Below are positions 7,749 through 16,651 of a stretch of 64,000 bases of DNA, piece by piece. The notes beneath the pieces were generated by a model that was not told where the DNA came from, searched no databases, and saw nothing but the letters and a program-made list of their open reading frames with translations. The translations under genes and the position numbers were made by a program. The DNA comes from Rhodocyclaceae bacterium (GTDB taxonomy: Bacteria > Pseudomonadota > Gammaproteobacteria > Burkholderiales > Rhodocyclaceae): NCBI GenBank assembly GCA_016704145.1, contig JADJAS010000007.1:806001-870000 (forward strand), read 5' to 3'. Each line of letters opens with the position of its first letter. The first letter of the stretch is position 1.

Positions 7749-9514
7749 CACATGGCCTCCGGCGCGGAAACGCCCAGGATGCGCAGGCCGTTGCGCAAGA
7801 CCTGGCGCACCGCCACCGCCAGCGCCAGGCGCGCGCGCTTGGTGTCCTCGTCGTCGACCAGCAGGCGCTCGGCGTTGTACCAGCCGTGGAAGTCGCTGGC
7901 CACTTCGCGCAGGTAGAAAGCCAGCGCATGCGGCGCGAAATCCGCTGCCGCCTGGCCGATCACCTCGGCGAAGGACTGGATCCTGTTGCACAAACCAAGC
8001 TCGTGAGGCGACGTCAGCGGCGCGAGATCGGCACCGGCCAGGTCCGACTCGTTGCCGTCCCACTGGCCGATCACCGAGCAGATGCGGGCATGGGCGTATT
8101 GCACGTAGTAGACCGGATTGTCGTTCGACTCGGATTTCGCCAGCGTCAGGTCGAAATCCAGCGCCTGGTCCTGCTTGCGCAGCAGGTAGAAGAAGCGGCA
8201 GGCATCGTTGCCGACTTCGTCGCGCAGCTCGCGCAGCGTCACGTAGCTGCCGGCGCGCGTGGACATCGACACCTTGGCGCCGTCGCGGAACAGGCTGACG
8301 AACTGCACCAGCGCCACCTCCATCCTGTCGGCGTCGAGATCGAGCGCCCTGAGCGCGCCCTTGACCCGGGCGATGTAGCCATGGTGGTCGGCGCCCCAGA
8401 TGTCGATGACGCGATCGAAGCCGCGCTCGAACTTGTTCATGTGGTACGCGATGTCGGACGCGAAATAGGTGTGGAGGCCGTTGTCGCGCTGAACCACCCT
8501 GTCCTTCTCGTCGCCGAAGGCCGAGGAGCGGAACCACTTGGCACCGTCCTGCACGTAGATGTGGCCGCGCCTTTCCAGTTCGGCGACGACCCTGGCCACC
8601 ATGCCAGTGTCGTAGAGCGATCGTTCCGAGAACCAGCAGTCGAAATGGACGCCGTAGCCCTCGAGATCCTCGCGGCAGTCAGCCAATTGTTCGGTCAGCG
8701 CATGCTGGTGAAGGTAGATCCATTCCTCGCCGAGCAGATCCTTGGCGGCGGCGATCAGACCGTCGAGATGCTGCTCGAACCGCTCCTTCTCGTCGGGTGT
8801 GTAGGCACCATCCTCGCGCCGCGCTGGGGCCGCGGGCGCGCAGGCCAACACCGCCACCGCCGGATGCGCGTAGCGATCGCCATGCGCATCGCGGATCTGC
8901 GCCGCCATGTCGCGCACATAGTCGCCCTGGTAGGCATTGGGCGGAAACGGCACCCGCTCGCCGAACAGGTCCAGGTAACGTAGCCAGGTCGAGACGCCAA
9001 GGATGTCCATCTGCCGGCCGGCATCGTTTACGTAATACTCGCGGCACACTTGGTCGCCGGCGAACGCCAGCAGGCTGGCCAGGCTGGCGCCATAGGCGGC
9101 GCCGCGGCCGTGGCCGACATGCAGCGGCCCGGTGGGATTGGCCGAGACGAACTCCACCTGCACCTTGCGCCCCGACGGCCGACCCTTGCCGAAATCGTCG
9201 CCGTCAGCCAGCGCGGCCCTGATCACGCCGGTCTTGGCCGCCGGAGCCAGCTGGAAATTGATGAATCCCGCGCCCGCCACCTCCGCCTTCAACACCAACG
9301 GCGACACGGGCAGCTCGCGCACCAGGCGCTCGGCGATCTTGCGCGGATTGTCCTTGAGCACGCGCGCCAGCTGCATGGCCAGGTTGCTGGCAAAATCACC
9401 GTGCGCGGGGTCGCGCGGCCGCTCCAGCCGGATATCGGCGTCGCAGCCGGGGGCGACACTGGCGAGGGCGGCGCCGAGCAGCTGGGCCAGGTGGATCTTC
9501 GGGTCCGACGACAT
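7748..9514 (-). CDS. argS: Arginyl-tRNA synthetase
   Basis: 588 residues, class I synthetase. The N-terminal ArgRS-specific domain (residues 1-95) is followed by the signature SANPTGPLHVGHGRGAAYG with HVGH as the HIGH motif near residue 130, the Rossmann core, VSMSTRAGSYVTL in the KMSKS region, and a C-terminal DALR anticodon-binding domain (HALAFYLREVASDFHGWYN). It charges tRNA-Arg. An upstream in-frame start exists, but MSSDPKIHLAQLL is the natural N-terminus. It is head of the argS-SPOR-dsbA-SDR unit. Confidence 0.95.
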   Translation of the reverse strand: MSSDPKIHLAQLLGAALASVAPGCDADIRLERPRDPAHGDFASNLAMQLARVLKDNPRKIAERLVRELPVSPLVLKAEVAGAGFINFQLAPAAKTGVIRAALADGDDFGKGRPSGRKVQVEFVSANPTGPLHVGHGRGAAYGASLASLLAFAGDQVCREYYVNDAGRQMDILGVSTWLRYLDLFGERVPFPPNAYQGDYVRDMAAQIRDAHGDRYAHPAVAVLACAPAAPARREDGAYTPDEKERFEQHLDGLIAAAKDLLGEEWIYLHQHALTEQLADCREDLEGYGVHFDCWFSERSLYDTGMVARVVAELERRGHIYVQDGAKWFRSSAFGDEKDRVVQRDNGLHTYFASDIAYHMNKFERGFDRVIDIWGADHHGYIARVKGALRALDLDADRMEVALVQFVSLFRDGAKVSMSTRAGSYVTLRELRDEVGNDACRFFYLLRKQDQALDFDLTLAKSESNDNPVYYVQYAHARICSVIGQWDGNESDLAGADLAPLTSPHELGLCNRIQSFAEVIGQAAADFAPHALAFYLREVASDFHGWYNAERLLVDDEDTKRARLALAVAVRQVLRNGLRILGVSAPEAM

Positions 9515-9595
9515 CGTTGTTTCCGGAACGAAAACGCCATTATAGCGACGCGGCCATGGCACAATTTGCCATTTCCCGCTCCGCCGTCATCCACC

Positions 9596-11131
9596 TTGCG
9601 TCTACTGCGTCTCGCCAAGATCGCCCGCGTCGGCCTTAGCCATGGCCTGGATCAACTGATCCTCGATCACGACCCGACCAATCTTCCGGCCCGGCTGGTC
9701 GGCGCCGCGCTGTTCTGGCGCAATCTGTCGGCGCCACGCGCCGAGCGCCTGCGTCGTGCCCTGGAGTCGCTTGGCCCCATCTTCGTCAAGTTCGGCCAGG
9801 TGCTGTCCACCCGCCGCGACCTGCTGCCGCCGGACATCGCCGAGGAACTGGCCAAGCTGCAGGACCAGGTGCCGCCTTTTCCCTCGGCGCTGGCGATCGC
9901 CGAACTCGAGCATGCCTACGGCAAGCCGGTCGGCGAGGTCTTCACGAGTTTCGATATCGAGCCGGTCGCCTCGGCCTCGGTGGCGCAGGTGCACTTTGCG
10001 ACCTTGCCCGACGGCCGCGAAGTGGCGGTCAAGATTCTCCGGCCGGGCATCGCGCCGATCATCGACCACGACATCGCCCTGCTCGACGCGCTGGCCGCTC
10101 TGCTGGAGCGCTTGTGGAGCGACGGCAAGCGCCTGAAGCCGCGCGAGGTGGTCGCCGAGTTCGCCAAGCATCTGCACGACGAACTGGATCTGATGCGCGA
10201 AGCCGCCAACTGCTCGCAACTACGGCGCAACTTCACGCCTTCGCCGCTGCTGCGGGTGCCCGAAGTGTGCTGGGACTGGTGCACGTCGTCCGTGATGGTG
10301 ATGGAGCGCATGCACGGCCTACCGATTTCACAGGTCGATCGCCTGCGCGACGTCGGCGTTGATCTCAAGAAGCTCTCGCGCGCCGGCGTCGAGATTTTCT
10401 TCACCCAGGTGTTCCGCGACGGTTTCTTCCACGCCGACATGCATCCAGGCAACATCCTGGTCGCCACCGACGGCGAGAACTTCGGCAAGTACGTCGCCCT
10501 CGACTTCGGCATCATGGGCACGCTCAACGAGGTGGACAAGAACTACCTCGCCATCAACTTCCTGGCTTTCTTCCGCCGCGACTACCACCGTGTCGCCGAG
10601 GCGCACATCGAGTCCGGCTGGGCGCCGAAGGAAACGCGCGTCGACGAACTCGAAGCCGCCGTGCGTGCCGTCTGCGAGCCGATCTTCGATCGGCCGTTGA
10701 AGGGGATTTCCTTCGGCAAGGTGCTGCTGCGGTTGTTCCAGACCTCGCGCCGCTTCAACGTCGAAATCCAGCCGCAACTCGTCCTGCTGCAGAAGACGCT
10801 GCTCAACGTCGAGGGCCTGGGCCGCCAACTCGACCCCGACCTCGATCTCTGGCAGACGGCCAAGCCCTTCCTCGAGCGCTGGATGGTCGAGCAGATCGGC
10901 TGGCGCGGGCTGCTCAAGCATCTCCGCCAGGAAGCGCCGCAATGGGCGACGCTGCTGCCTCGGTTGCCGCGCCTGGCGCACCAGGCGCTGGCCGCGCCAC
11001 CGCACGCGGCGTTGGCCAGCGAAGTGTCGGCGCTGCGCGAGGAACAGGCGCGACAGCGTCGCCGCCTGACCTGGCTGGTCGTCCTGCTTGCCGTCCAGAC
11101 CGCGCTGGCCGTTGTTCTTCTGATCCACTGA
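9596..11131 (+). CDS. ubiB: UbiB, ABC1/ADCK-family atypical kinase-like ubiquinone biosynthesis protein
   Basis: About 511 residues from the TTG at 9596; no ATG fits the conserved N-terminus, so the start is uncertain by a few codons. Family signatures: GPIFVKFGQVLSTRRDLLPP (KxGQ motif), VAVKILRPGI (nucleotide-binding Lys), FFHADMHPGNILV (catalytic loop) and YVALDFGIMG (metal site). The C-terminus holds a hydrophobic anchor (LTWLVVLLAVQTALAVVLLI). UbiB supports aerobic ubiquinone synthesis, probably by mobilising lipid intermediates. It is divergent from argS. Together with ubiUVT at 29.7 kb the window carries genes for both aerobic and anaerobic ubiquinone synthesis. Confidence 0.93.
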   Translation: MRLLRLAKIARVGLSHGLDQLILDHDPTNLPARLVGAALFWRNLSAPRAERLRRALESLGPIFVKFGQVLSTRRDLLPPDIAEELAKLQDQVPPFPSALAIAELEHAYGKPVGEVFTSFDIEPVASASVAQVHFATLPDGREVAVKILRPGIAPIIDHDIALLDALAALLERLWSDGKRLKPREVVAEFAKHLHDELDLMREAANCSQLRRNFTPSPLLRVPEVCWDWCTSSVMVMERMHGLPISQVDRLRDVGVDLKKLSRAGVEIFFTQVFRDGFFHADMHPGNILVATDGENFGKYVALDFGIMGTLNEVDKNYLAINFLAFFRRDYHRVAEAHIESGWAPKETRVDELEAAVRAVCEPIFDRPLKGISFGKVLLRLFQTSRRFNVEIQPQLVLLQKTLLNVEGLGRQLDPDLDLWQTAKPFLERWMVEQIGWRGLLKHLRQEAPQWATLLPRLPRLAHQALAAPPHAALASEVSALREEQARQRRRLTWLVVLLAVQTALAVVLLIH

Positions 11132-11153
11132 CCGCAAGCAAGCGGGCATCACG

Positions 11154-12695
11154 ATGCTGCTCTGGTTCGTCATCCTCTATCTCATGGTTTCCGTGGGCAT
11201 TGGGTTGATCGCCGCCACACGTGTACATAGCGCCAAGGACTACGCGGTCGCCGGCCGCAGCCTGCCGCTGCCGGTAGTGACCGCGACGGTGTTCGCCACC
11301 TGGTTCGGCGCCGAGGCGGTGTTCGGCGTCTCGGCCACCTTCGTCAAGGAAGGTCTGGGCGGCGTGGTCGCCGACCCCTTCGGTTCCTCGCTGTGCCTGA
11401 TCCTGGCCGGCATCCTGTTTTCACGCTACCTGTACAAGCTGAACATCCTGACGCTGGGCGACTTCTACCGCATGCGCTACAGCCGCGCGGTGGAGGTGAT
11501 CACCACCCTGTGCATCGTCGCCTCCTACCTGGGCTGGGTAGCGGCGCAGATCAAGGCGCTCGGCCTGATCTTCTACGTCGTCACCGACGGCGCGGTATCG
11601 CAGAACACCGGCATGATTCTCGGCGCCGCCATCGTGCTGACCTACACCACCTTCGGCGGCATGTTCTCGGTGGCGATCCTCGACTTCGTGCAGATGGCGG
11701 TATCGATGAGCGGCCTCTTGTTCATCGCCTGGCTGGTCAGCGGCAAGGTCGAGGGCGGTAGCGCGGCCATCGTCACCCACGCCGTCGACGCCGGCAAGCT
11801 CAAATTCTTCCCCGACGCCGACTTGATGAAGTGGGTCACCTTCCTCGGCGCCTGGGTGACCATGATGCTCGGCTCGATCCCGCAGCAGGACGTTTTCCAG
11901 CGCGTCACCTCGGCGAAGACGGCGAAGATCGCGCTGAGCGGCTCCATCCTCGGCGCCTCGATCTATTTCTGCTTCACTTTCGTGCCGATGTTCATCGCCT
12001 ACTCGGCGACGCTGATCGACCCGACCCAGTTCAATCCGATGCTGGAAAGCGACACCCAGCTGATCCTGCCGACGCTGGTGCTCCAGCATACGCCGCTGGT
12101 CGCGCAGGTGTTCTTCTTCGGCGCCGTGCTGTCGGCCATCATGAGCTGCTCGTCGGCGACACTGCTGGCGCCTTCCGTCACTTTCGCCGAGAACGTCGTC
12201 AAGGGCTTCTTCCCGCGCATGGGCGACCACCGCTTCCTTTGGGTGATGCGCGCCTGCCTGGTCGGCTTCGCCGCGATGGTGCTGATGGTGGCGCTCAACT
12301 CCGAGTCGTCGATCTTCGAGATGGTCGAAAACGCCTACAAGGTGACGCTGGCCGGCGCCTTCGTGCCGCTCTTGGCCGGCATCCTGTGGAAGCGCGCCAC
12401 CACGCAAGGCGCGCTGGCGGCGATCTTCGGCGGCCTGATCTCGTGGCTGATGGTCGAAGTGCTGATCTCAGGCGGCGAGGGGGGTGGCGAGTACGCCTAT
12501 GCGCTGATGATCGGCGAGGAGGGCGTGCCGCCGCAACTGATCGGCCTCGCGGTATCCGCCATCGGCATGGTGGCGGGATCGCTGCTGCCGCAATGGGTCG
12601 GTCACAGGAAGCCCGGCAAGCCGCTGCACGAGCTCCAGCACCACGCCGCGATGGAGACCCACCACGTGCCCGAGCATCACGCCGGGCACCACTGA
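11154..12695 (+). CDS. Sodium:solute symporter family (SSS) transporter
   Basis: 513 residues with about 13 predicted membrane helices, the first being LLWFVILYLMVSVGIGLIAA. SSS features include KDYAVAGRSLPLPVVTATVFATWFGAEAVFG (first conserved region) and TYTTFGGMFSVAILDFVQM. The C-terminal tail is His-rich (HELQHHAAMETHHVPEHHAGHH), possibly metal-binding. The substrate cannot be predicted. It lies 22 bp downstream of ubiB and six bp upstream of a small LrgA/LrgB-like remnant. Confidence 0.88.
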   Translation: MLLWFVILYLMVSVGIGLIAATRVHSAKDYAVAGRSLPLPVVTATVFATWFGAEAVFGVSATFVKEGLGGVVADPFGSSLCLILAGILFSRYLYKLNILTLGDFYRMRYSRAVEVITTLCIVASYLGWVAAQIKALGLIFYVVTDGAVSQNTGMILGAAIVLTYTTFGGMFSVAILDFVQMAVSMSGLLFIAWLVSGKVEGGSAAIVTHAVDAGKLKFFPDADLMKWVTFLGAWVTMMLGSIPQQDVFQRVTSAKTAKIALSGSILGASIYFCFTFVPMFIAYSATLIDPTQFNPMLESDTQLILPTLVLQHTPLVAQVFFFGAVLSAIMSCSSATLLAPSVTFAENVVKGFFPRMGDHRFLWVMRACLVGFAAMVLMVALNSESSIFEMVENAYKVTLAGAFVPLLAGILWKRATTQGALAAIFGGLISWLMVEVLISGGEGGGEYAYALMIGEEGVPPQLIGLAVSAIGMVAGSLLPQWVGHRKPGKPLHELQHHAAMETHHVPEHHAGHH

Positions 12696-12701
12696 TTCGC
12701 C

Positions 12702-12866
12702 ATGCTCGGCGAGCTGACCCTGCTGTTGCTGTTCCAGCTCGCCGGCGAAGTGATTGCCCAGTTCTTCGCGCTGCCCGTGCCCGGGCCGGTGATCGGCATG
12801 GGCCTTAACGGCCTCGCCACCGCGCTGCTGCTGCCCATCCTCATCAAGGTCTGGGGCGGGCCGTAA
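12702..12866 (+). pseudogene. 54-codon LrgA-N-terminus/LrgB-C-terminus fusion remnant
   Basis: Open frame MLGELTLLLLFQLAGEVIAQ followed by FFALPVPGPVIGMGLNGLAT and ALLLPILIKVWGGP. The first ~33 residues look like the start of LrgA/CidA holin-like proteins (LLFQLAGEVIA ... LPVPGPVIGM). The last ~20 look like the end of LrgB/CidB (MGLNGLATALLLP). Intact lrgA and lrgB are about 120 and 230 codons. The simplest reading is one in-frame deletion joining the two genes at the shared GM/MGL stretch. Whether the 54-residue product is made or inserts in the membrane is unknown. Confidence 0.6.
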
Positions 12867-12985
12867 CGAGGCGTAGCGTCAAGGCTGACTTTCGATGGCG
12901 GGACTGACATGGGCATAGGCAGGTATGATGGCGCGCTATCGGTCGTTGGTCGCCAACGGCCAGTTCATTTGCTGGAACATTGCCG

Positions 12986-14542
12986 ATGGCCAGAAGCAAA
13001 ACTGAGAAAGAAACCAGGGCGGAGCCGCTGGAAAAGCAGCTCTGGAAGGCCGCCGACAAGCTGCGCAAGAACATCGACGCCGCCGAGTACAAGCACGTGG
13101 TGCTCGGCCTCATCTTCCTCAAGTACATCTCCGACGCCTTCGAGGTTTTGTACGCCAAACTCCAGGCCGGCGAAGGCGAATGCGCCGGCGCCGACCCCGA
13201 GGACAAGGACGAATACAAGGCCGAGCGGGTCTTCTTCGTGCCACCCGAGGCGCGCTGGTCCTGGCTGCTGGGCAAAGCCAAGCAGCCGGACATCGGCCTG
13301 CATGTCGATGCCGCCATGGACGCCATCGAAAAGGAGAACGCCATCCTCAAGGGCGTGCTGCCCAAGGTCTTCGCCCGGCAGAACCTCGACCCCGCCAGCC
13401 TCGGCGGGCTGATCGACCTGGTCGGCAACATTGCGCTGGGCGATGCCAAGGCGCGCAGCCGCGACGTGCTGGGCCACGTGTTCGAATATTTCCTCGGCGA
13501 GTTCGCGCTGGCCGAAGGCAAGCAGGGCGGCCAGTTCTACACGCCGCGCAGCATCGTCGAACTGCTGGTGGCGATGCTCGAACCCTACAAGGGCCGGGTC
13601 TTCGACCCCTGCTGTGGTTCCGGCGGCATGTTCGTGCAGTCGGAGAAGTTCGTCGCCGAGCACCAGGGACGCGTTAACGACATTTCCATCTACGGCCAGG
13701 AAAGCAACCAGACCACCTGGCGGCTGGCCAAGATGAACCTCGCCATCCGCGGCATCGACGCCTCGCAGGTGAAGTGGAACAACGAAGGCTCTTTCCTCAA
13801 CGACGCCCACAAGGACGTGAAGGCCGATTTCATCATCGCCAACCCGCCCTTCAACGTCAGCGACTGGAGCGGCGAACTGCTGCGCAAGGACGGCCGCTGG
13901 CAATACGGCGTGCCGCCCGTCGGCAACGCCAACTTCGCCTGGTTGCAGCACTTCGTGCACCACCTCGCCCCCGCCGGCCGCGCCGGCGTGGTGCTGGCCA
14001 AGGGCGCGCTGACCAGCAAGACCAGCGGCGAGGGCAACATCCGCAAGGCGCTGGGCGCCGAGGGCAACCTCATCGACTGCATCGTCAACCTGCCGGCCAA
14101 GCTCTTCCTCAACACCCAGATACCGGCGGGCCTGTGGTTCCTGAATCGCGCCCGAGGTTCCCCCAACCGCGACGGCCACCCGCGCAAGGGCGAAATCCTC
14201 TTCATCGACGCCCGCAACCTCGGCCACCTCATCAACCGCCGCACCCGCGAGTTGAGCCACGACGACATCGCCCGCATCGCCGCCACCTACCACGCCTGGC
14301 GCACCGGCGAAGGCGGCTATGAAGACGTGAAAGGCTTCTGCGCCTCCGTGCCCCTCACCCGCGTCGCCGAACTCGACTACGTCCTCACCCCCGGCCGCTA
14401 CGTCGGCCTGCCCGACGAGGAAGACGACTTCAACTTCGCCGAACGCTTCGCCGCGCTGAAGGCCGAGTTCGAGGCGCAGGTGGCAGAAGAGGCAAGGCTG
14501 AATGCGGCGATTGCGGAGAGTTTGGCGAGGGTGAAGGCATGA
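12986..14542 (+). CDS. hsdM: Type I restriction-modification DNA methyltransferase subunit HsdM
   Basis: 518 residues. N-terminal helical HsdM domain (LEKQLWKAADKLRKNIDAAEYKHVVLGLIFLKYISDAF). SAM motif I is FDPCCGSGGMF near residue 208 and catalytic motif IV is NPPFNVSDW near 284, the N6-adenine type. The C-terminus ends ESLARVKA. It modifies adenine in the bipartite site chosen by HsdS. The ATG at 12986 is preferred; a TTG lies two codons upstream. The stop overlaps the next gene (ATGA). A copy of the last codons recurs just before hsdS. Confidence 0.95.
   Translation: MARSKTEKETRAEPLEKQLWKAADKLRKNIDAAEYKHVVLGLIFLKYISDAFEVLYAKLQAGEGECAGADPEDKDEYKAERVFFVPPEARWSWLLGKAKQPDIGLHVDAAMDAIEKENAILKGVLPKVFARQNLDPASLGGLIDLVGNIALGDAKARSRDVLGHVFEYFLGEFALAEGKQGGQFYTPRSIVELLVAMLEPYKGRVFDPCCGSGGMFVQSEKFVAEHQGRVNDISIYGQESNQTTWRLAKMNLAIRGIDASQVKWNNEGSFLNDAHKDVKADFIIANPPFNVSDWSGELLRKDGRWQYGVPPVGNANFAWLQHFVHHLAPAGRAGVVLAKGALTSKTSGEGNIRKALGAEGNLIDCIVNLPAKLFLNTQIPAGLWFLNRARGSPNRDGHPRKGEILFIDARNLGHLINRRTRELSHDDIARIAATYHAWRTGEGGYEDVKGFCASVPLTRVAELDYVLTPGRYVGLPDEEDDFNFAERFAALKAEFEAQVAEEARLNAAIAESLARVKA
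14515..14531 (+). repeat. 17-bp direct repeat, copy 1 (3' end of hsdM)
   Basis: GGAGAGTTTGGCGAGGG encodes part of the final ESLAR of HsdM. The identical 17 bp recur at 15431-15447 immediately before hsdS, and the following bases are also alike (TGAAGGCATGA versus GAATGGCGTGA). The pair brackets the DUF3800 gene. Confidence 0.9.
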
Positions 14543-15294
14543 CCGAGAAGTGTCTGTCCGCGTCGCGCTTCATCGCGTTCTTCGATGAATGCGGCGACCA
14601 TTCACTGTCCAAGATCGACAAGGACTTTCCCTTGTTCGTGCTTTGCACGGTCATCGTAGAGCGCGAAATCTATGCGCGGAAGATCATTCCGGCGATTGGT
14701 GAATTCAAGCTGCGCTACTTTGCGCATGAGGGCATCAACCTGCATAGCCGCGAAATCCGCAAGGCGGAAGGGCCATTCAGCATTTTGCAAAACGAAACCG
14801 TTCGGACGAGCTTTCTGTCCGAGCTGAGCGCCATGATGGGTGCTTTGCCGTTCACCCTGTTCATCACCGCCATCCACAAGACTGCTTATGCCAGGCGCTA
14901 TGGTGATGGAGCGAAGAATCCTTACGATGTCGCGCTGGAATACAGCTTCGAGTGCATCCTGCATTTTATGGAAGAGCAACAGGAATGTCGGCTCCCGGTC
15001 ATCGCCGAAGCGCGGGGCCAGCAGGAAGACGATGCCTTGCGCGCAAGTTTCCACCGACTGATGACGCAGGGCACCTACTACAACAAGGCGGAGCGCTTCC
15101 AGAAACTGGTATGCCCGATCAGCTTCCGGCGCAAGCAGGACAATATCGCGGGGATTCAGGTAGCGGATTTGTGCGCCCACCCGACGGCAAGGCACTTGCT
15201 CAAGCCGGCTGTAGCCAACCAGGCTTTCGAGGTGGTGAAACCGCACATCTACGCATCGGGAAACGTCAGTGGCTTGAAGGTGTTCCCCAAATGA
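14539..15294 (+). CDS. DUF3800 domain protein inserted between hsdM and hsdS
   Basis: 251 residues. N-terminal FIAFFDECGDHSLSKIDKDFPLFVLCTVIVE is the DUF3800 motif (FxDExGxH, then a beta strand), and near the C-terminus IAGIQVADLCAHPTARHLL has the second acidic motif (xADLxA). The fold is thought to be RNase H-like, with Asp/Glu residues that could bind metal. The function is unproven; these genes are frequent in defence islands. Its ATG overlaps the hsdM stop by four bases. Base composition is lower in GC than hsdM, suggesting separate acquisition. Confidence 0.85.
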   Translation: MTEKCLSASRFIAFFDECGDHSLSKIDKDFPLFVLCTVIVEREIYARKIIPAIGEFKLRYFAHEGINLHSREIRKAEGPFSILQNETVRTSFLSELSAMMGALPFTLFITAIHKTAYARRYGDGAKNPYDVALEYSFECILHFMEEQQECRLPVIAEARGQQEDDALRASFHRLMTQGTYYNKAERFQKLVCPISFRRKQDNIAGIQVADLCAHPTARHLLKPAVANQAFEVVKPHIYASGNVSGLKVFPK

Positions 15295-15430
15295 AAACGG
15301 ACGCTTCCGGTTTCCCAGAAAACGTCCGCCGACCGGGCATTCCCAATCCAGTACGAATTGTAGCCGGGAAACGGGCAGAGATGAAGGCGGGATTTGATGC
15401 TCGGCCACGATGGGGCGTGAGGGTGAATAT

Positions 15431-15447
15431 GGAGAGTTTGGCGAGGG
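15431..15447 (+). repeat. 17-bp direct repeat, copy 2 (relict hsdM end before hsdS)
   Basis: Identical to 14515-14531. In the hsdM frame it reads ESLARGMA followed by TGA, and that TGA overlaps the GTG start of hsdS, just as hsdM ESLARVKA-TGA overlaps the DUF3800 ATG. This is what remains of the original hsdM-hsdS junction. The 136 bp from 15295 to 15430 hold no gene I can support. Confidence 0.85.
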
Positions 15448-15454
15448 GAATGGC

Positions 15455-16651
15455 GTGAAGGCTTGGCAACAGTTAAGCCTCGGCGATATCGCTGACATCC
15501 AAACAGGGCCATTCGGAAGCCAATTGCATGCGGCTGACTATGTTGACTCTGGCATCCCTTCCATCATGCCGACCAACATTGGCAATCGGCTTGAAATACG
15601 TACTGAAGGTATCGCCTGCATCAAGGAGGCGGACGCTCAACGGCTTGAAAGATATCTGGTCAGGGTGAACGATGTCGTCTATAGCCGCCGGGGTGATGTT
15701 GAGAAATGCGCCTTCATTACCAGCCGCGAGAACGGCTGGCTGTGTGGGACAGGATGCTTACGGGTAAGGTTTACCTCAAACGAAGTCAAACCCAAGTTCT
15801 GTGCCTACTACTTGTCGACTGAAGAAATCAGGGGCTGGGTAAAGGGTCATGCCATTGGTACCACCATGCCCAACTTAAACTCTTCAATCCTTCAGCGGCT
15901 TCCCCTGCTACTTCCACCGGTTCCCGAACAGGAGGCGATCATTGCCGTGCTTGGCAACCTCGACGCCAAGATCGACCTGCTGCATCGCCAGAACACAACC
16001 CTCGAAGCCATGGCCGAGACGCTGTTCCGGCAGTGGTTTGTGGAGGGCGCCAGTGCGAACTGGGAAGGCGGAGTGGTCGACGCTCTGATCGAGTTCAATC
16101 CGTCACGAAAACTTAAGAAGGGAACCGTCGCTCCCTACCTGGAAATGGCCAGCCTGAGCAATTCCACGTTCAACCCCGACGATTGGTACGACAGGGAGTT
16201 CTCGTCGGGCACGAAGTTCGTGAATGGCGATACGCTGCTGGCTCGAATCACGCCATGCCTGGAAAACGGGAAAACCGCCTACGTCACATTCTTGGACGAG
16301 GGACAGGTTGGATGGGGCTCGACCGAGTACATCGTTATGCGTCCTCGTCCTGGCCTTCACCCCTTCTTCGCCTATGCGCTCGCCCGAAACAGCGAATTTC
16401 GGGACTATGCGGAAGGATGTCTGGCCGGGTCCAGCGGCCGGCAGCGGGTCGACACCGATCATTTGAGGCAGTATGCGATCAGGATTCCGTCAGCAGAAGC
16501 GGCCGCGCGATTCAACGCCTTTGCGGAGGCAACGACACCGAAATTGCACGCAAACTTCTTGCACATTCGCACTCTCGAATCCCTCCGCGACACCCTTCTC
16601 CCTAAACTCATGAGCGGCGAAGTCCGCGTGCGTTACGACGCAAAGGCATGA
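15455..16651 (+). CDS. hsdS: Type I restriction-modification specificity subunit HsdS
   Basis: 398 residues from the GTG at 15455, preceded by GCGAGGGG. Two target-recognition domains: TRD1 residues ~1-165 (SLGDIADIQTGPFGSQLHAADYVDSGIPSIMPTNIG ...) and TRD2 ~205-360. The central spacer coiled coil (PVPEQEAIIAVLGNLDAKIDLLHRQNTTLEAMAETLFRQWF) and C-terminal coil (LESLRDTLLPKLMSGEVRV) set the gap of the bipartite site. It is complete. TRD composition is lower GC, as usual for exchanged HsdS. It overlaps the rhuM-like gene by four bases. Confidence 0.93.
   Translation: MKAWQQLSLGDIADIQTGPFGSQLHAADYVDSGIPSIMPTNIGNRLEIRTEGIACIKEADAQRLERYLVRVNDVVYSRRGDVEKCAFITSRENGWLCGTGCLRVRFTSNEVKPKFCAYYLSTEEIRGWVKGHAIGTTMPNLNSSILQRLPLLLPPVPEQEAIIAVLGNLDAKIDLLHRQNTTLEAMAETLFRQWFVEGASANWEGGVVDALIEFNPSRKLKKGTVAPYLEMASLSNSTFNPDDWYDREFSSGTKFVNGDTLLARITPCLENGKTAYVTFLDEGQVGWGSTEYIVMRPRPGLHPFFAYALARNSEFRDYAEGCLAGSSGRQRVDTDHLRQYAIRIPSAEAAARFNAFAEATTPKLHANFLHIRTLESLRDTLLPKLMSGEVRVRYDAKA

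Noticed and set aside
9050..9595. N-terminal extension of the ubiB frame
   Set aside because: It overlaps argS on the opposite strand and has no UbiB-like sequence; the family N-terminus begins near the TTG at 9596.
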